From: Neorhizobium galegae
GTDB taxonomy: Bacteria; Pseudomonadota; Alphaproteobacteria; Rhizobiales; Rhizobiaceae
NCBI RefSeq assembly: GCF_017877135.1
Contig: NZ_JAGIPH010000003.1
Coordinates: 496,001-560,000, forward strand
DNA length: 64,000 nt
Direction: 5' to 3'
Shown here: one piece after another, positions 17,128-26,367 of the stretch
How the letters are laid out: the number at the start of each line of letters is the position of its first letter
Numbering within the stretch: the first letter of the stretch is position 1
Notes under the pieces: model-generated
What the model was told of the DNA's origin: nothing
Database searches by the model: none
The model's input: only the letters and a program-made list of their open reading frames with translations
Made by a program: the position numbers and the translations under genes

Positions 17128-18642
17128 TTGACCACATTTGCTGATCTTGGCCTGAGCCAGAAAGTCCTTTCTGCCGTCACCGACGCGGGTTACACCATTC
17201 CCACGCCGATCCAGGCTGGCGCCATACCTCATGCGCTGCAGCGTCGCGACATCTGCGGCATCGCACAGACAGGCACGGGCAAGACGGCCTCGTTCGTACT
17301 GCCCATGCTGACGCTTCTGGAAAAGGGACGGGCCCGCGCGCGCATGCCGCGCACGCTGATCCTAGAGCCGACGCGCGAACTGGCAGCGCAGGTTGCAGAG
17401 AACTTCGAAAAATACGGCAAGAACCACAAGCTGAATGTCGCCCTTCTCATCGGCGGTGTCTCCTTCGAAGAGCAGAACCGCAAGCTGGAGCGCGGCGCAG
17501 ACGTCCTGATCTGCACCCCCGGCCGCCTTCTCGACCATTGCGAGCGCGGCAAGCTGCTGATGACCGGTGTCGAAATTCTCGTCATCGACGAAGCCGACCG
17601 CATGCTCGACATGGGCTTCATCCCGGATATCGAACGCATCGCCAAGATGATCCCGTTCACCCGCCAGACGCTGTTCTTCTCGGCCACCATGCCGCCGGAA
17701 ATCCAGAAGCTGGCCGATCGCTTCCTGCAGAATCCGGAACGCGTCGAAGTGGCGAAGCCCTCCTCGACGGCGCTCACCGTCACGCAGCGCCTCGCTGCCT
17801 CGCACAACAAGGATTACGAGAAGCGCGCCATCCTGCGCGATCTCATCCGCGCCCAGGACGACCTGAAGAACGCCATCATCTTCTGCAACCGCAAGAAGGA
17901 CGTGGCCGATCTGTTCCGCTCGCTCGAGCGCCACGGCTTTTCCGTTGGCGCGCTGCATGGCGACATGGACCAGCGTTCGCGCACCGATATGCTGGCCGGC
18001 TTCAAGGCCAATGCAATTACCCTTCTGGTTGCCTCCGACGTTGCCGCTCGCGGTCTTGATATTCCAGACGTCAGCCACGTGTTCAATTTCGACGTACCAA
18101 TCCATGCGGAGGATTATGTCCACCGTATCGGACGCACCGGTCGCGCCGGCCGTTCCGGCCGCGCCTTCACGCTGGTGACGAAGTCTGACACCAAATTCCT
18201 CGACGCCATCGAGAAGCTGATCGGCAACAAGATCGAATGGCTGAACGGCGACATTTCGGCGCTTCCCGCGCCGATGGAAAGCCAGGAAAGCGACCGCCCC
18301 CGCTCCAAGGGCCGTGATCGCGACAAGGATCGGGGCCGCGGCAGACGGTCCGCAGTTCCGAAGGCGGAGGCCCGCCCCGTTGAGGCCCCCGCCGTCATCG
18401 AAGAAGCGATCACCCCTATTGAAGCAAGGACGGACAGCGTGAACACCGAGCAACACAAGGCGGATAACCGCAGGCCCCAGCACGGTGCACGCAATGCAGT
18501 GCGCCAGCAGAACCCGGCCAATGACGACCAGCGCGAACGCCGCCAGCGTCATCACCGCGACCACGATGACGGCCCGACGCCGGTTGGCTTCGGCGACGAC
18601 ATCCCTGCCTTCATGCTGATCGTTGCCGGCGCCAAGGGCTGA
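17128..18642 (+). CDS. DEAD-box ATP-dependent RNA helicase (RhlE-like)
   Basis: The enzyme unwinds short RNA duplexes and remodels RNPs. It starts at a TTG (17128), giving TTFADLGLSQKVLSAVTDAG at the N-terminus. The 504-residue product contains all core motifs: Q motif PTPIQAGAIP, motif I AQTGTGKTASF, Ia PTRELAAQ, II IDEADRMLDMGF, III SATMP, and VI HRIGRTGRAGRSG near residue 330. The last 120 residues form a charged low-complexity tail (PRSKGRDRDKDRGRGRR), typical of RNA-binding extensions. It has its own strong promoter, and the next gene begins 7 bases after its stop. Confidence 0.93.
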   Translation: MTTFADLGLSQKVLSAVTDAGYTIPTPIQAGAIPHALQRRDICGIAQTGTGKTASFVLPMLTLLEKGRARARMPRTLILEPTRELAAQVAENFEKYGKNHKLNVALLIGGVSFEEQNRKLERGADVLICTPGRLLDHCERGKLLMTGVEILVIDEADRMLDMGFIPDIERIAKMIPFTRQTLFFSATMPPEIQKLADRFLQNPERVEVAKPSSTALTVTQRLAASHNKDYEKRAILRDLIRAQDDLKNAIIFCNRKKDVADLFRSLERHGFSVGALHGDMDQRSRTDMLAGFKANAITLLVASDVAARGLDIPDVSHVFNFDVPIHAEDYVHRIGRTGRAGRSGRAFTLVTKSDTKFLDAIEKLIGNKIEWLNGDISALPAPMESQESDRPRSKGRDRDKDRGRGRRSAVPKAEARPVEAPAVIEEAITPIEARTDSVNTEQHKADNRRPQHGARNAVRQQNPANDDQRERRQRHHRDHDDGPTPVGFGDDIPAFMLIVAGAKG

Positions 18643-18649
18643 AAAGCCA

Positions 18650-19060
18650 ATGCCGCCAAAGCCGGGATCTGATTTTCCAGGCGTGGGAGCCGGTCTTGTG
18701 ATCCGCCGTGACGACGGATGCATCCTCCTTTATAAGCGCGTCAAAGCGCCCGAGGCAGGTTTCTGGAACATCGTCGGCGGCAAGATCGACCACATGGAAC
18801 ACTCGGCCGAGGCGGCACGCCGCGAGGCCGAGGAAGAAACCGGCCTTTGCATCGGCCAGGTCGAATTCCTCTGCATCAGCGAACAGCGCATCGAGGCCGA
18901 CAGCCAGCACTGGCTGTCGATGATCTACATCACCTCCGATTTTTCCGGCGAACCGCAATTGACCGAGCCCGACAAGCTCTCGGCCATGGGCTGGTTTTCG
19001 CCCGACGATCTGCCGCAGCCGCTCTCGGTCTTCACCCGGGATGCCTTGCGCCATCTTTAA
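18650..19060 (+). CDS. Nudix hydrolase
   Basis: The 136-residue protein has a complete Nudix box, starting GGKIDHMEHSAEAARREAEE and ending ETGL, near residues 43-66, with all catalytic glutamates. It begins with VGAGLVIRRDDGCILLYKRV and resembles ADP-ribose/dNTP pyrophosphatases that hydrolyse nucleoside diphosphates linked to another group. I start it at 18650 because the upstream ATG at 18623 lies inside the helicase gene. It is likely co-transcribed with the helicase. The exact substrate cannot be read from sequence. Confidence 0.88.
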   Translation: MPPKPGSDFPGVGAGLVIRRDDGCILLYKRVKAPEAGFWNIVGGKIDHMEHSAEAARREAEEETGLCIGQVEFLCISEQRIEADSQHWLSMIYITSDFSGEPQLTEPDKLSAMGWFSPDDLPQPLSVFTRDALRHL

Positions 19061-19142
19061 AGTTCTGATGGTTGCCTGACGCTCCCCTGGGCTGACTTTC
19101 TCCCTTCATTGCCGCCCTTTGCCGAGAGCGACCGGGAATACG

Positions 19143-19481
19143 TCAAAGCAGCAGCAAACCGGCCGACAGGGCCGCAATCGACACGACGACGCAGACGATC
19201 ACGCGCTGTCCGAAGATGAGGAAAGCGCCAAAGCCGAGGCCAAGGGCGCCGAGCCGCAACCAGAGCGGCGAGCCGGCAAGCGTGCCGGTCGGAAAGACGA
19301 CAAGCTTTGCCGTCACCGCCATCACCAGTGCCGTGGCCACCGCCCTCACCCAGTGCAGCGCCTCGGAATCTTCATCCAGACGATTGCCGACAAGAACGCC
19401 CAGCCAACGCCAAAAATCCGTCGCAAGCCAGCCCGCGACGATGATCACAAGATAGGTCCACCACCAGAGATCGCCGTTCAC
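19143..19481 (-). CDS. azlD: Branched-chain amino acid exporter small subunit, AzlD family
   Basis: The 112-residue product has about four hydrophobic helices (WWWTYLVIIVAGWLATDFWR, ATALVMAVTAKLVVFPTGTL, then GLGFGAFLIF and VSIAALSAGLLLL). It is the small partner of AzlC in an inner-membrane exporter, known in Bacillus for azaleucine resistance. It uses a GTG start at 19481 that overlaps the azlC stop codon (GTGA), so translation is coupled. The same frame is open far upstream but only as azlC antisense noise. Confidence 0.85.
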   Translation of the reverse strand: MNGDLWWWTYLVIIVAGWLATDFWRWLGVLVGNRLDEDSEALHWVRAVATALVMAVTAKLVVFPTGTLAGSPLWLRLGALGLGFGAFLIFGQRVIVCVVVSIAALSAGLLLL

Positions 19482-20245
19482 GGGCCTTCCTCCAGCCCGG
19501 CTGCGCGCGGCACGGCACGACGCGGGCGCACGAAAAAGCGGTCGATGACATAGGCGACTGTTCCGCCGCCGATGCCCGCATAGATGATGTCGAATTTCGG
19601 CTCGATCAGCGCCATGGCCGGCCCCATCACCACGCCGATGACAAAGGCCAGTTTCACCACCGAATGGCGTGCCGAGGCCCAGATCGAGGCGAAGAAATAG
19701 ACCGGCGTCAGCATGAACAGGCATCCCGCGACAATGGGCGGAAACTGCGCCACGATCCCGTAGCAGACCCCGACGATGACCGCATTAATCAGCGTCAGCG
19801 TGATCGAAAAGCCGGCGAAATAGGCGACACGCTTGTCGCGCGGCACGTTGTTCAGATGCTGGATGGCAAACACCCAGGAGGTGATCGCAACGAAATGCGA
19901 AAGAAACAGCAGAAGCCAGGTCGGGCTTTTTTCGTTCTTCATGTCCGGCATGATCGAGGCGACCATCGGCATCATGCGGATGGAGGAGAGCGTCACGGCA
20001 AGAAAGCTCGCCGCAATCGGCGCACCGCCGACCATGGTGCCGATGAGGATCATCTTGGCCGGAAGCGCCCAGACGGCGAGCGTCATGAACACGGCCTGGC
20101 TGCGGGTGATGCCCGATTCCAGGGCAAAGGCGCTGAAGCCGACAAAGGATGTCATGAGGATGAGCGCCGGCAGCGACGTGATGCCACGCATGCCGGTGAA
20201 GAACCAGGAGACGCTGGAACGCGCGTCAGCTTGAGAAGAGAGCAT
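19478..20245 (-). CDS. azlC: Branched-chain amino acid exporter large subunit, AzlC family
   Basis: The 255-residue inner-membrane protein belongs to the AzlC family, which with AzlD exports branched-chain amino acids and analogues. I start it at 20245 (MLSSQADARSSVSWFFTGMR); the open frame reaches 20314 but the extra part overlaps the clpA terminator hairpin. Family features are the early LPALILMTSFVGFSAFALES segment, WALPAKMILIG and SIRMMPMVASIMPDMKNEKS. About six to seven membrane helices are visible. It ends overlapping azlD. Confidence 0.88.
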   Translation of the reverse strand: MLSSQADARSSVSWFFTGMRGITSLPALILMTSFVGFSAFALESGITRSQAVFMTLAVWALPAKMILIGTMVGGAPIAASFLAVTLSSIRMMPMVASIMPDMKNEKSPTWLLLFLSHFVAITSWVFAIQHLNNVPRDKRVAYFAGFSITLTLINAVIVGVCYGIVAQFPPIVAGCLFMLTPVYFFASIWASARHSVVKLAFVIGVVMGPAMALIEPKFDIIYAGIGGGTVAYVIDRFFVRPRRAVPRAAGLEEGP

Positions 20246-20296
20246 CGATCCGTCCGGAATTGCCGTTCGCAATCGACCGGCATGCAGAAAAGGCAA

Positions 20297-20324
20297 TGCC
20301 GGGGCTTTCATCAAAGCCCCGGCA
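20297..20324 (-). terminator. Terminator hairpin downstream of clpA
   Basis: TGCCGGGGCTTT and AAAGCCCCGGCA form a perfect 12-bp stem with the loop CATC. It lies 22 bases after the clpA stop and before azlC. On the minus strand the following sequence contains only a short TTTT, so some read-through into azlC is possible. Confidence 0.7.
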
Positions 20325-20346
20325 CAGGATTGTCAGATCGGACCGA

Positions 20347-22869
20347 TCATTTCGACTTCGGCACGCGTGGGACGGTCGAGCCCTTGCGGGGCTTTTCCTT
20401 GTCCTCGGTCAGCACGTCCGTCTCCGCGTCGGACTTGGCCTTGATGGCCTTGCCCTTGGGCGGTGCCGACTTCGGATCGTCCTTCACCTTGCCTGGCTTT
20501 GCCTTTACAGAGGCTTCGCCATCCTCGACGGCTTCCACCTCCGCTTCGGGCTTCGGCTTCACAGGTGCCGCCTCGGCAATCGATTCGAGAAGCAGCCCTT
20601 CGGTGCCGTCCGGCTTCTTGCCGACCGTCACCTTGACGACGCCACCCTTGCGAAGCGCGCCAAACAGGATCTCGTTGGCAAGCGGCTTCTTGATATGCTC
20701 CTGAATGACGCGCGACAGCGGGCGTGCCCCCATGCGCTCGTCATAGCCCTTTTCAGCGAGCCACGCGATGGCATCCTGATGCAGGTCGAAGGTCACGTTG
20801 CGTTCAGACAGCTGGCTTTCCAACTGCATGACGAACTTCTGTACGACCTGATGGATGACCTCGGTCGGCAGCGGCGCAAACGGGATCGTTGCATCGAGAC
20901 GGTTGCGGAATTCCGGCGTGAACAGGCGGTTCAGCGCCTCCTCGTCTTCGCCGGTGCGCTTGGACGACCCAAAACCGATGGCGGCCTTGGCCATTTCAGA
21001 CGCGCCCGCATTCGTCGTCATGATCAGGATGACGTTGCGGAAGTCGATCTTCTTGCCGTTGTGGTCGGTGAGCGAGCCATGGTCCATCACCTGCAACAGA
21101 ATGTTGTAGATGTCGGGATGCGCCTTTTCGATTTCATCGAGCAGCACCACCGAATGCGGATGCTGGTCGACTCCATCCGTCAGAAGGCCGCCCTGGTCGA
21201 AACCGACATAGCCGGGAGGTGCGCCAAGCAGACGCGAGACCGTGTGCCGCTCCATGTATTCCGACATGTCGAAGCGCAGCAGTTCCACCCCGAGCGAGGA
21301 GGCAAGCTGCTTGGCGACTTCCGTCTTGCCGACGCCGGTCGGGCCGGAGAAGACATAGGAGCCGATCGGCTTGTTCGGTTCGCGCAGACCGGCACGCGCC
21401 AGCTTGATCGCCGTCGAGAGAGCCTCGATGGCGGCATCCTGACCGTAGACGACTGAGCGCAGTTCCTTGTCCAGGTTGGCCAGCACCGCCTCGTCGTCCT
21501 TGGAGACGGTCTTGGCGGGAATGCGGGCCATCGTGGCGATGGTGACCTCGATCTCCTTTTCGGTGATCAGCTTGCGGCGCTTCGACGCGGGCAGCAGCAT
21601 CTGCGCCGCCCCTGTCTCGTCGATCACGTCGATCGCCTTGTCCGGCAGCTTGCGGTCGGAAATGTAGCGCGACGACAGCTCCACCGCGGCCTTGATCGCC
21701 TCGTTGGTGTAGCGCAGCTTGTGATAGTCCTCGAAATAGGGCTTCAGACCCTTCATGATCTCGATGGCGTCATCGATGGACGGTTCGTTGACGTCGATCT
21801 TCTGGAAACGGCGCACGAGTGCCCGGTCCTTTTCGAAGAACTGGCGGTATTCCTTGTAGGTGGTGGACCCGATGCAGCGGATGGCACCAGATGACAGCGC
21901 CGGCTTCAGCAGGTTCGACGCATCCATGGCGCCGCCGGATGTCGCACCGGCGCCGATCACGGTGTGGATCTCGTCGATGAACAGCACGGCGCCCGGAAAC
22001 TCTTCCAGTTCCTTGACCACCTGCTTCAGACGCTCCTCGAAATCGCCACGGTAACGCGTGCCGGCAAGCAGCGTGCCCATGTCGAGCGAGAAGATCGTGG
22101 CATCGGCCAGCGCTTCCGGCACCTTGCCTTCGACGATGCGCTTGGCAAGGCCTTCGGCAATGGCGGTCTTGCCGACACCGGGATCGCCGACATAGAGCGG
22201 ATTGTTCTTCGAGCGGCGGCACAGCACCTGGATGGTGCGGTTGACCTCCGAGTGACGGCCGATCAGCGGGTCGATGCGGCCGTTGACGGCCTTCTCGTTC
22301 AGATTGACGCAATAGGCCTTCAGCGCATCCTGTGGCTTCTTGGCCGAGCCTTCTTCCTGCTCGCGGCCGGGCTTTGCATCCGCATCGCTGTCCTCGGCAC
22401 CGCGCGGCGGCCGCACCTGGGAGGCGCCCGGACGCTTGCCGATGCCGTGGCTGATATAATTGACCGCATCATAGCGGGTCATTTCCTGCTCCTGCAGGAA
22501 ATAGGCCGCATGGCTTTCGCGCTCGGCAAAGATCGCCACCAGAACATTGGCGCCGGTCACTTCCTCGCGACCGGACGATTGCACGTGGATGACCGCGCGC
22601 TGGATGACGCGCTGGAAGCCGGACGTCGGCTTGGAATCCTCGTCATAGCCCGTGATCAGGTTGGCGAGTTCGTTATCGACGTAATCGGAGACGGTCTTTT
22701 TCAGGACGTCGAGATTGACATTGCAGGCTCCCATGACGGCAGCGGCATCGGCATCGTCGATCAAGGCCAGGAGCAGGTGTTCCAGGGTAGCATATTCGTG
22801 GTGCCGCTCATTGGCGAAGGTCAGTGCCTGATGCAGCGCCTTTTCGAGACTAGGCGAAAATGTTGGCAC
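20347..22869 (-). CDS. clpA: ATP-dependent Clp protease ATPase subunit ClpA
   Basis: ClpA unfolds substrates and feeds them to the ClpP peptidase. The 840-residue product has the Clp N-domain (residues 1-145), AAA1 with Walker A GDPGVGKT at 228-235 and Walker B VLFIDEIHT, and AAA2 with GPTGVGKT near 508. The ClpP-docking loop appears as AAIGFGSSKRTGED. The last 80 residues are a low-complexity tail rich in lysine, glutamate and proline that the E. coli protein (about 758 residues) lacks. It lies 9 bases downstream of clpS, so adaptor and unfoldase are co-expressed. Confidence 0.96.
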   Translation of the reverse strand: MPTFSPSLEKALHQALTFANERHHEYATLEHLLLALIDDADAAAVMGACNVNLDVLKKTVSDYVDNELANLITGYDEDSKPTSGFQRVIQRAVIHVQSSGREEVTGANVLVAIFAERESHAAYFLQEQEMTRYDAVNYISHGIGKRPGASQVRPPRGAEDSDADAKPGREQEEGSAKKPQDALKAYCVNLNEKAVNGRIDPLIGRHSEVNRTIQVLCRRSKNNPLYVGDPGVGKTAIAEGLAKRIVEGKVPEALADATIFSLDMGTLLAGTRYRGDFEERLKQVVKELEEFPGAVLFIDEIHTVIGAGATSGGAMDASNLLKPALSSGAIRCIGSTTYKEYRQFFEKDRALVRRFQKIDVNEPSIDDAIEIMKGLKPYFEDYHKLRYTNEAIKAAVELSSRYISDRKLPDKAIDVIDETGAAQMLLPASKRRKLITEKEIEVTIATMARIPAKTVSKDDEAVLANLDKELRSVVYGQDAAIEALSTAIKLARAGLREPNKPIGSYVFSGPTGVGKTEVAKQLASSLGVELLRFDMSEYMERHTVSRLLGAPPGYVGFDQGGLLTDGVDQHPHSVVLLDEIEKAHPDIYNILLQVMDHGSLTDHNGKKIDFRNVILIMTTNAGASEMAKAAIGFGSSKRTGEDEEALNRLFTPEFRNRLDATIPFAPLPTEVIHQVVQKFVMQLESQLSERNVTFDLHQDAIAWLAEKGYDERMGARPLSRVIQEHIKKPLANEILFGALRKGGVVKVTVGKKPDGTEGLLLESIAEAAPVKPKPEAEVEAVEDGEASVKAKPGKVKDDPKSAPPKGKAIKAKSDAETDVLTEDKEKPRKGSTVPRVPKSK

Positions 22870-22878
22870 GTCGGTTCC

Positions 22879-23232
22879 TCACTTCTTTTCCATGACACAT
22901 TGCAGCGGGTGCTGGTGCTGGCGGGCAAAATCCATGACCTGGCTCACCTTGGTCTCAGCGACCTCGTACGTAAAGACCCCACATTCGCCCACACCGTGAT
23001 TGTGAACGTGCAGCATGATGCGGGTGGCCGCTTCGCGGTCCTTCTGGAAAAAACGCTCCAGAATGTGAATGACGAAGTCCATCGGCGTGTAATCGTCGTT
23101 CAGCAGAAGCACGCGGTAGAGATTGGGCTTTTTCGTTTTGGCCTTGGTGCGCGTAATGACCGAGGTGCCGCGATTGCCGCCGTCTCCCTGTCCGTCCTTC
23201 TCGTCTTGCATGTAGATCGGCAATGCGATCAT
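22879..23232 (-). CDS. clpS: ClpS adaptor for N-end rule substrates
   Basis: ClpS binds N-terminal Phe, Leu, Tyr and Trp of proteins and delivers them to ClpAP. The start at 23232 ([20 protein letters not shown]) fits related proteins; the open frame extends to 23301. The 117-residue product has a flexible N-terminal extension of about 35 residues, then [20 protein letters not shown] with the DDYT pocket residues, HVHNHGVG with the conserved histidine, and the C-terminal [12 protein letters not shown]. It directly precedes clpA. Confidence 0.94.
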   Translation of the reverse strand: MIALPIYMQDEKDGQGDGGNRGTSVITRTKAKTKKPNLYRVLLLNDDYTPMDFVIHILERFFQKDREAATRIMLHVHNHGVGECGVFTYEVAETKVSQVMDFARQHQHPLQCVMEKK

Positions 23233-23410
23233 CTTTCTATCATTCCCCAACAGTCCGACGGCTCGTCCGAACGAACAGCCGGAGCCGGACATCAGAAGCA
23301 CTTATCTAGTTCGCTGAACGCCGATTTTAAGCCCCTCGCGTCCACGCGCAATCACTATTCCGCGTGAAGAGGCCGATAGGGCGGTAAATTAACGCCATTG
23401 CCTTGGGCCT

Positions 23411-23449
23411 CACAAACAAAAACCGGCTGCGCCAGGAACGCAACCGGTT
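23411..23449 (-). terminator. Terminator downstream of the phasin gene
   Basis: On the minus strand AACCGGTTGCG and CGCAGCCGGTT pair over 11 bp with one mismatch, followed by TTTTTGTTTG. It ends the phasin transcript 43 bases after its stop codon. Confidence 0.8.
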
Positions 23450-23491
23450 CATTTTAACCAGCAAAGGTCTTTGTGCGGCCTGCAACCGGCC

Positions 23492-23842
23492 TCAGGCGGC
23501 GTTGGACACCACCACGGCCGTCGCCCGCGTCGCCGGCAGCTCGTAGGGTTTGTAGGCGCTCTTGGCGAGATCGGTATACAGGGTGCCGATCTTGGTCGCT
23601 TCCGCCACGAACCCCTCGTAGGCGGATTTGGCAAACTTGCTCTGCAGCTCGAACGCGGTTTCGATGCTGCGAACGGCCAGCAGCTGCTCCAGGAAGCTGG
23701 TCAGCTCCTGGATCGACTTCTTGGAATATTCGCCGGTTTCCGATGCGATGGCCTGAAAGCCCTTCGTCACCTCGGCATAGTTTTTCAGCAGCCCGTCGAC
23801 TGCTTCCTTGTTCTTCCGGCTGGCTTCATCGAGATTGAACAT
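23492..23842 (-). CDS. Phasin family protein
   Basis: Phasins coat polyhydroxyalkanoate granules. The 116-residue product (MFNLDEASRKNKEAVDGLLK) is almost wholly helical and fits the Phasin_2 family, with LLKNYAEVTKGFQAIASETG, YSKKSIQELTSFLEQLL and ELQSKFAKSAYEGFVAEATK. A strong ribosome site GGAGG lies seven bases before the start. It stands alone between two terminators. Some small phasin-like proteins in rhizobia are expressed without granules, so the exact role is not certain. Confidence 0.85.
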   Translation of the reverse strand: MFNLDEASRKNKEAVDGLLKNYAEVTKGFQAIASETGEYSKKSIQELTSFLEQLLAVRSIETAFELQSKFAKSAYEGFVAEATKIGTLYTDLAKSAYKPYELPATRATAVVVSNAA

Positions 23843-24001
23843 TTCCGCCTCCTATGGGTGTATTCCCATTTGCTGATGGAATAATTCCGCAGTGCAAAAG
23901 TCAAGAGCGGAATCGTATCGCAGGCGCGAAGAAGCCCGCTACGACCGAATGCCGCGGCGGCCATTTGCGCATTGACAAAAATCTCTTCCAAAACCCATGA
24001 A

Positions 24002-24031
24002 AAACGGCGGGTCGCAAGGCGCCCGCCGTTT
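24002..24031 (-). terminator. Terminator downstream of the DUF3126 gene
   Basis: AAACGGCGGG and CCCGCCGTTT form a perfect 10-bp stem around a 10-base loop. On the minus strand it is followed by TTTTTCATGG. It lies between DUF3126 and the phasin gene. Confidence 0.7.
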
Positions 24032-24107
24032 CCGAACTTGTGATCGGGACCGTCCCGATGGTGATGCCTGACGGCCTTGCGAACTGTTTGTCAGGCCGAT
24101 GCGGCCA

Positions 24108-24311
24108 TCAGAGATCGACGTCGAGAATGGCCATCGAGAAGTTGTAGGAGCGCTCATCGTCCTCGTCATCGACGTAGACAACGCCAAGGAACTCGTCGCC
24201 GGCGTAAACCTCGGCCGAATCGTCCTTGCGGGGCCGCGCACGCACGCTCATCGTGGGGTTGAACACCCGCTTGAAGTAGGCGTCGAGCTTCTTGATTTCA
24301 TCGGCTTTCAC
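24108..24311 (-). CDS. DUF3126 family protein
   Basis: This is a 67-residue acidic protein (KADEIKKLDAYFKRVFNP near the N-terminus, VVYVDDEDDERSYNFSMAIL near the end) of the small DUF3126 family, which is known from Rhizobiales and usually sits beside cysE. I start it at a GTG (24311) because GGAGA lies eight bases upstream and the family begins there; the longer frame to 24425 contains unrelated residues. No signal peptide or membrane helix is seen. Its function is unknown. Confidence 0.8.
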   Translation of the reverse strand: MKADEIKKLDAYFKRVFNPTMSVRARPRKDDSAEVYAGDEFLGVVYVDDEDDERSYNFSMAILDVDL

Positions 24312-24477
24312 TTTTGTCTCTCCGTCAGTGTTCTCGTTGCGGGGCTTTTGGCATGGGACAAAGGCGAAAGTAAAGAACGTGTCTCCATGATCCGTCCCAT
24401 GATCCGCCCGATGAGGCGCGCACACTGCGTATCAAGCGCCCGGCAAAGCCTCGACAATGCGACATAGACGTCCGCGA

Positions 24478-24497
24478 GCCCCGATCAAGTCCGGGGC
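24478..24497. repeat. GC-rich palindrome after cysE
   Basis: GCCCCG and CGGGGC enclose an 8-base loop 25 bases after the cysE stop. The loop sequence ATCAAGTC makes it resemble another common alphaproteobacterial REP type. It could also act as a weak terminator for cysE. Confidence 0.5.
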
Positions 24498-24521
24498 GGC
24501 AAATCGGGTGTCAGACGCCGG

Positions 24522-25346
24522 TCAGTCTTCCGAGCGCAGGATCTGGTCCATCAGGCGCGAGGGCTCCGAACACCCGGCCTCTCCCACCACTTTCGCCGGC
24601 ACACCGGCAACGGTGGTCTTCGGCGGCACCGGCTTCAGCACCACGGAACCGGCCGCCACGCGCGAGCAGTGGCCGATCTCGATATTGCCGAGGATCTTGG
24701 CGCCTGCCCCGATGAGGACGCCATTGCCGATTTTCGGATGGCGGTCGGCGCCTTCCTTGCCCGTGCCGCCCAGCGTCACGCCGTGCAGGATCGAGACATT
24801 GTCGCCGATGACCGCCGTTTCGCCGACCACGAAGCCGGTGGCATGATCAAGGAAAATGCCCTTGCCGATGCGCGCGGCCGGATTGATATCCGTCTGGAAC
24901 ACGCCGGAGGCGCGACTTTGCAGATACATGGCAAAATCGCGACGGTCGCGCTTCATCAGCCAGTGGGCCAGCCGGTGCGTCTGAATGGCGTGAAAGCCCT
25001 TGAAATAGAGAACCGGTTCCAGGAAGCGCAGGCAGGCCGGATCGCGGTCGTAATAGGCCTGGATATCGACGCGCAGGATCGCGCCCCATTCCGGCCAGTC
25101 GCTCAGCATTTCCTCAAAGGTCTGGCGCAACAGCACCGCCTGAAGATCTTGATGGTCCAGACGCTCGCAGATCCGGTGGATCACGCTCTCCTCGAGCGAG
25201 CCATGATTGAGCACCGTCGAATAGAGGAATGTCGCCAGCAGCGGATCACGCTCCGCACTGGTCTGCGCTTCGTGCCGCAATGTATCCCAGATCGGATCAA
25301 CCGACGCGATTGGCTCCCGGGGTCGAATTTCAGTGCGTGCCGACAT
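24522..25346 (-). CDS. cysE: Serine O-acetyltransferase
   Basis: CysE makes O-acetylserine from serine and acetyl-CoA, the first step of cysteine synthesis. The 274-residue product has the helical N-terminal SATase domain (PIWDTLRHEAQTSAERDPLL) and a C-terminal left-handed beta-helix of hexapeptide repeats (IGKGIFLDHATGFVVGETAV). The catalytic Asp-His pair is in FLDHATG and HGVTLGGTGK; the C-terminus RLMDQILRSED may contact cysteine synthase. It is followed by DUF3126, an arrangement common in Rhizobiales. A cysK-like gene lies 14 kb away in this window. Confidence 0.96.
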   Translation of the reverse strand: MSARTEIRPREPIASVDPIWDTLRHEAQTSAERDPLLATFLYSTVLNHGSLEESVIHRICERLDHQDLQAVLLRQTFEEMLSDWPEWGAILRVDIQAYYDRDPACLRFLEPVLYFKGFHAIQTHRLAHWLMKRDRRDFAMYLQSRASGVFQTDINPAARIGKGIFLDHATGFVVGETAVIGDNVSILHGVTLGGTGKEGADRHPKIGNGVLIGAGAKILGNIEIGHCSRVAAGSVVLKPVPPKTTVAGVPAKVVGEAGCSEPSRLMDQILRSED

Positions 25347-25427
25347 GGCAGTATCCTCGTGTACGCAGAGGCCCGTATATAGAACATTCTTTCAAAAACA
25401 CCAACGCCGGCGCAAAGCGGGCCGCGC

Positions 25428-26210
25428 TTACCCGGCGTGGCTGCTTAAAAAGTCGAGAACGGCGGCCTTGAACACCCGGTCCCCGACCGCCAGCATATGA
25501 TCGCGGTTGGGAATATCCACCGCGCGGGCATTTTGCATCAGTGCCGCCAGGTCCTGCGGCGAGCCGGCAATGTCGTCCTTGGTGCCGACACCGATCAGGG
25601 TCGGCGCGGCGATGCGACCGATATCCTCGCGCGAGACGAGGTCGCGCGATCCGCGAATGCAGGCGGCAAGCGCCTCACGGTCGCTTCGGGTCTGGTCGGC
25701 AAAGGCCCGGAACATACGTCCACGCGCATGGGTGACCTCGTCGAGCGATGGCGCAAGCAGCGCATCGGCAATCGGATCCCAGTCGCCGACCCCGTCGGTC
25801 ATCCCGATACCCAGCCCGCCGAGAATGAGCGAACGGACCCGCTGAGGACGGGCAAGCGTGGCGAAGGTCGAGATGCGCGCACCCATCGAATAGCCCATGA
25901 AATGCGCCTGATCGATGCCGAGATGATCGAGCAGCGCAATCGCATCGCCGGCCATCACTGAAGGACGGTAGGCTTCGGGGTCACGCGGCTTGTCGCTTGC
26001 GCCATGGCCCCGGTTGTCGATGGCAATCACCCGGTAGCCGGCCTCGCCAAGGGCCTTCAGCCAGCCGGGATAGACCCAGTTGACGTTTGCGGTGGAGGCA
26101 AAACCATGAATCAGAAGCACAGGCTCGCCATCCGCATTGCCCGCGTCAAAGTAGGCGAGCTGCAGGTTCTGGTGGGTAAACGTGGAAAAATCGGGTGCGT
26201 TGAGGTTCAT
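25428..26210 (-). CDS. Alpha/beta hydrolase
   Basis: The 260-residue protein has a complete alpha/beta hydrolase core: the oxyanion segment LLIHGFASTANVNW near residue 32, IDNRGHGASDKP, the nucleophile elbow GYSMGARIS near residue 105, an acid in GVGTKDDIAG and the catalytic histidine in NRDHMLAVGD. No signal peptide is seen. The substrate cannot be deduced; such proteins include esterases and lactonases. It is upstream of cysE on the same strand with an 81-base gap, so co-transcription is possible. Confidence 0.85.
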   Translation of the reverse strand: MNLNAPDFSTFTHQNLQLAYFDAGNADGEPVLLIHGFASTANVNWVYPGWLKALGEAGYRVIAIDNRGHGASDKPRDPEAYRPSVMAGDAIALLDHLGIDQAHFMGYSMGARISTFATLARPQRVRSLILGGLGIGMTDGVGDWDPIADALLAPSLDEVTHARGRMFRAFADQTRSDREALAACIRGSRDLVSREDIGRIAAPTLIGVGTKDDIAGSPQDLAALMQNARAVDIPNRDHMLAVGDRVFKAAVLDFLSSHAG

Positions 26211-26367
26211 GGGCAGGCTTCCCTTCGAAGAGCGCGACCATAGGCCATGTCCTGCTCTGCCTGAACAGGCAAGGCGACAAAATCACGTTTCTGCCGGCTG
26301 TTTCCCCCTACACTTTCACGGCATGCCTCTATAATGTCGGCGCACATCGCAAGCATTGGAGTTCAAC

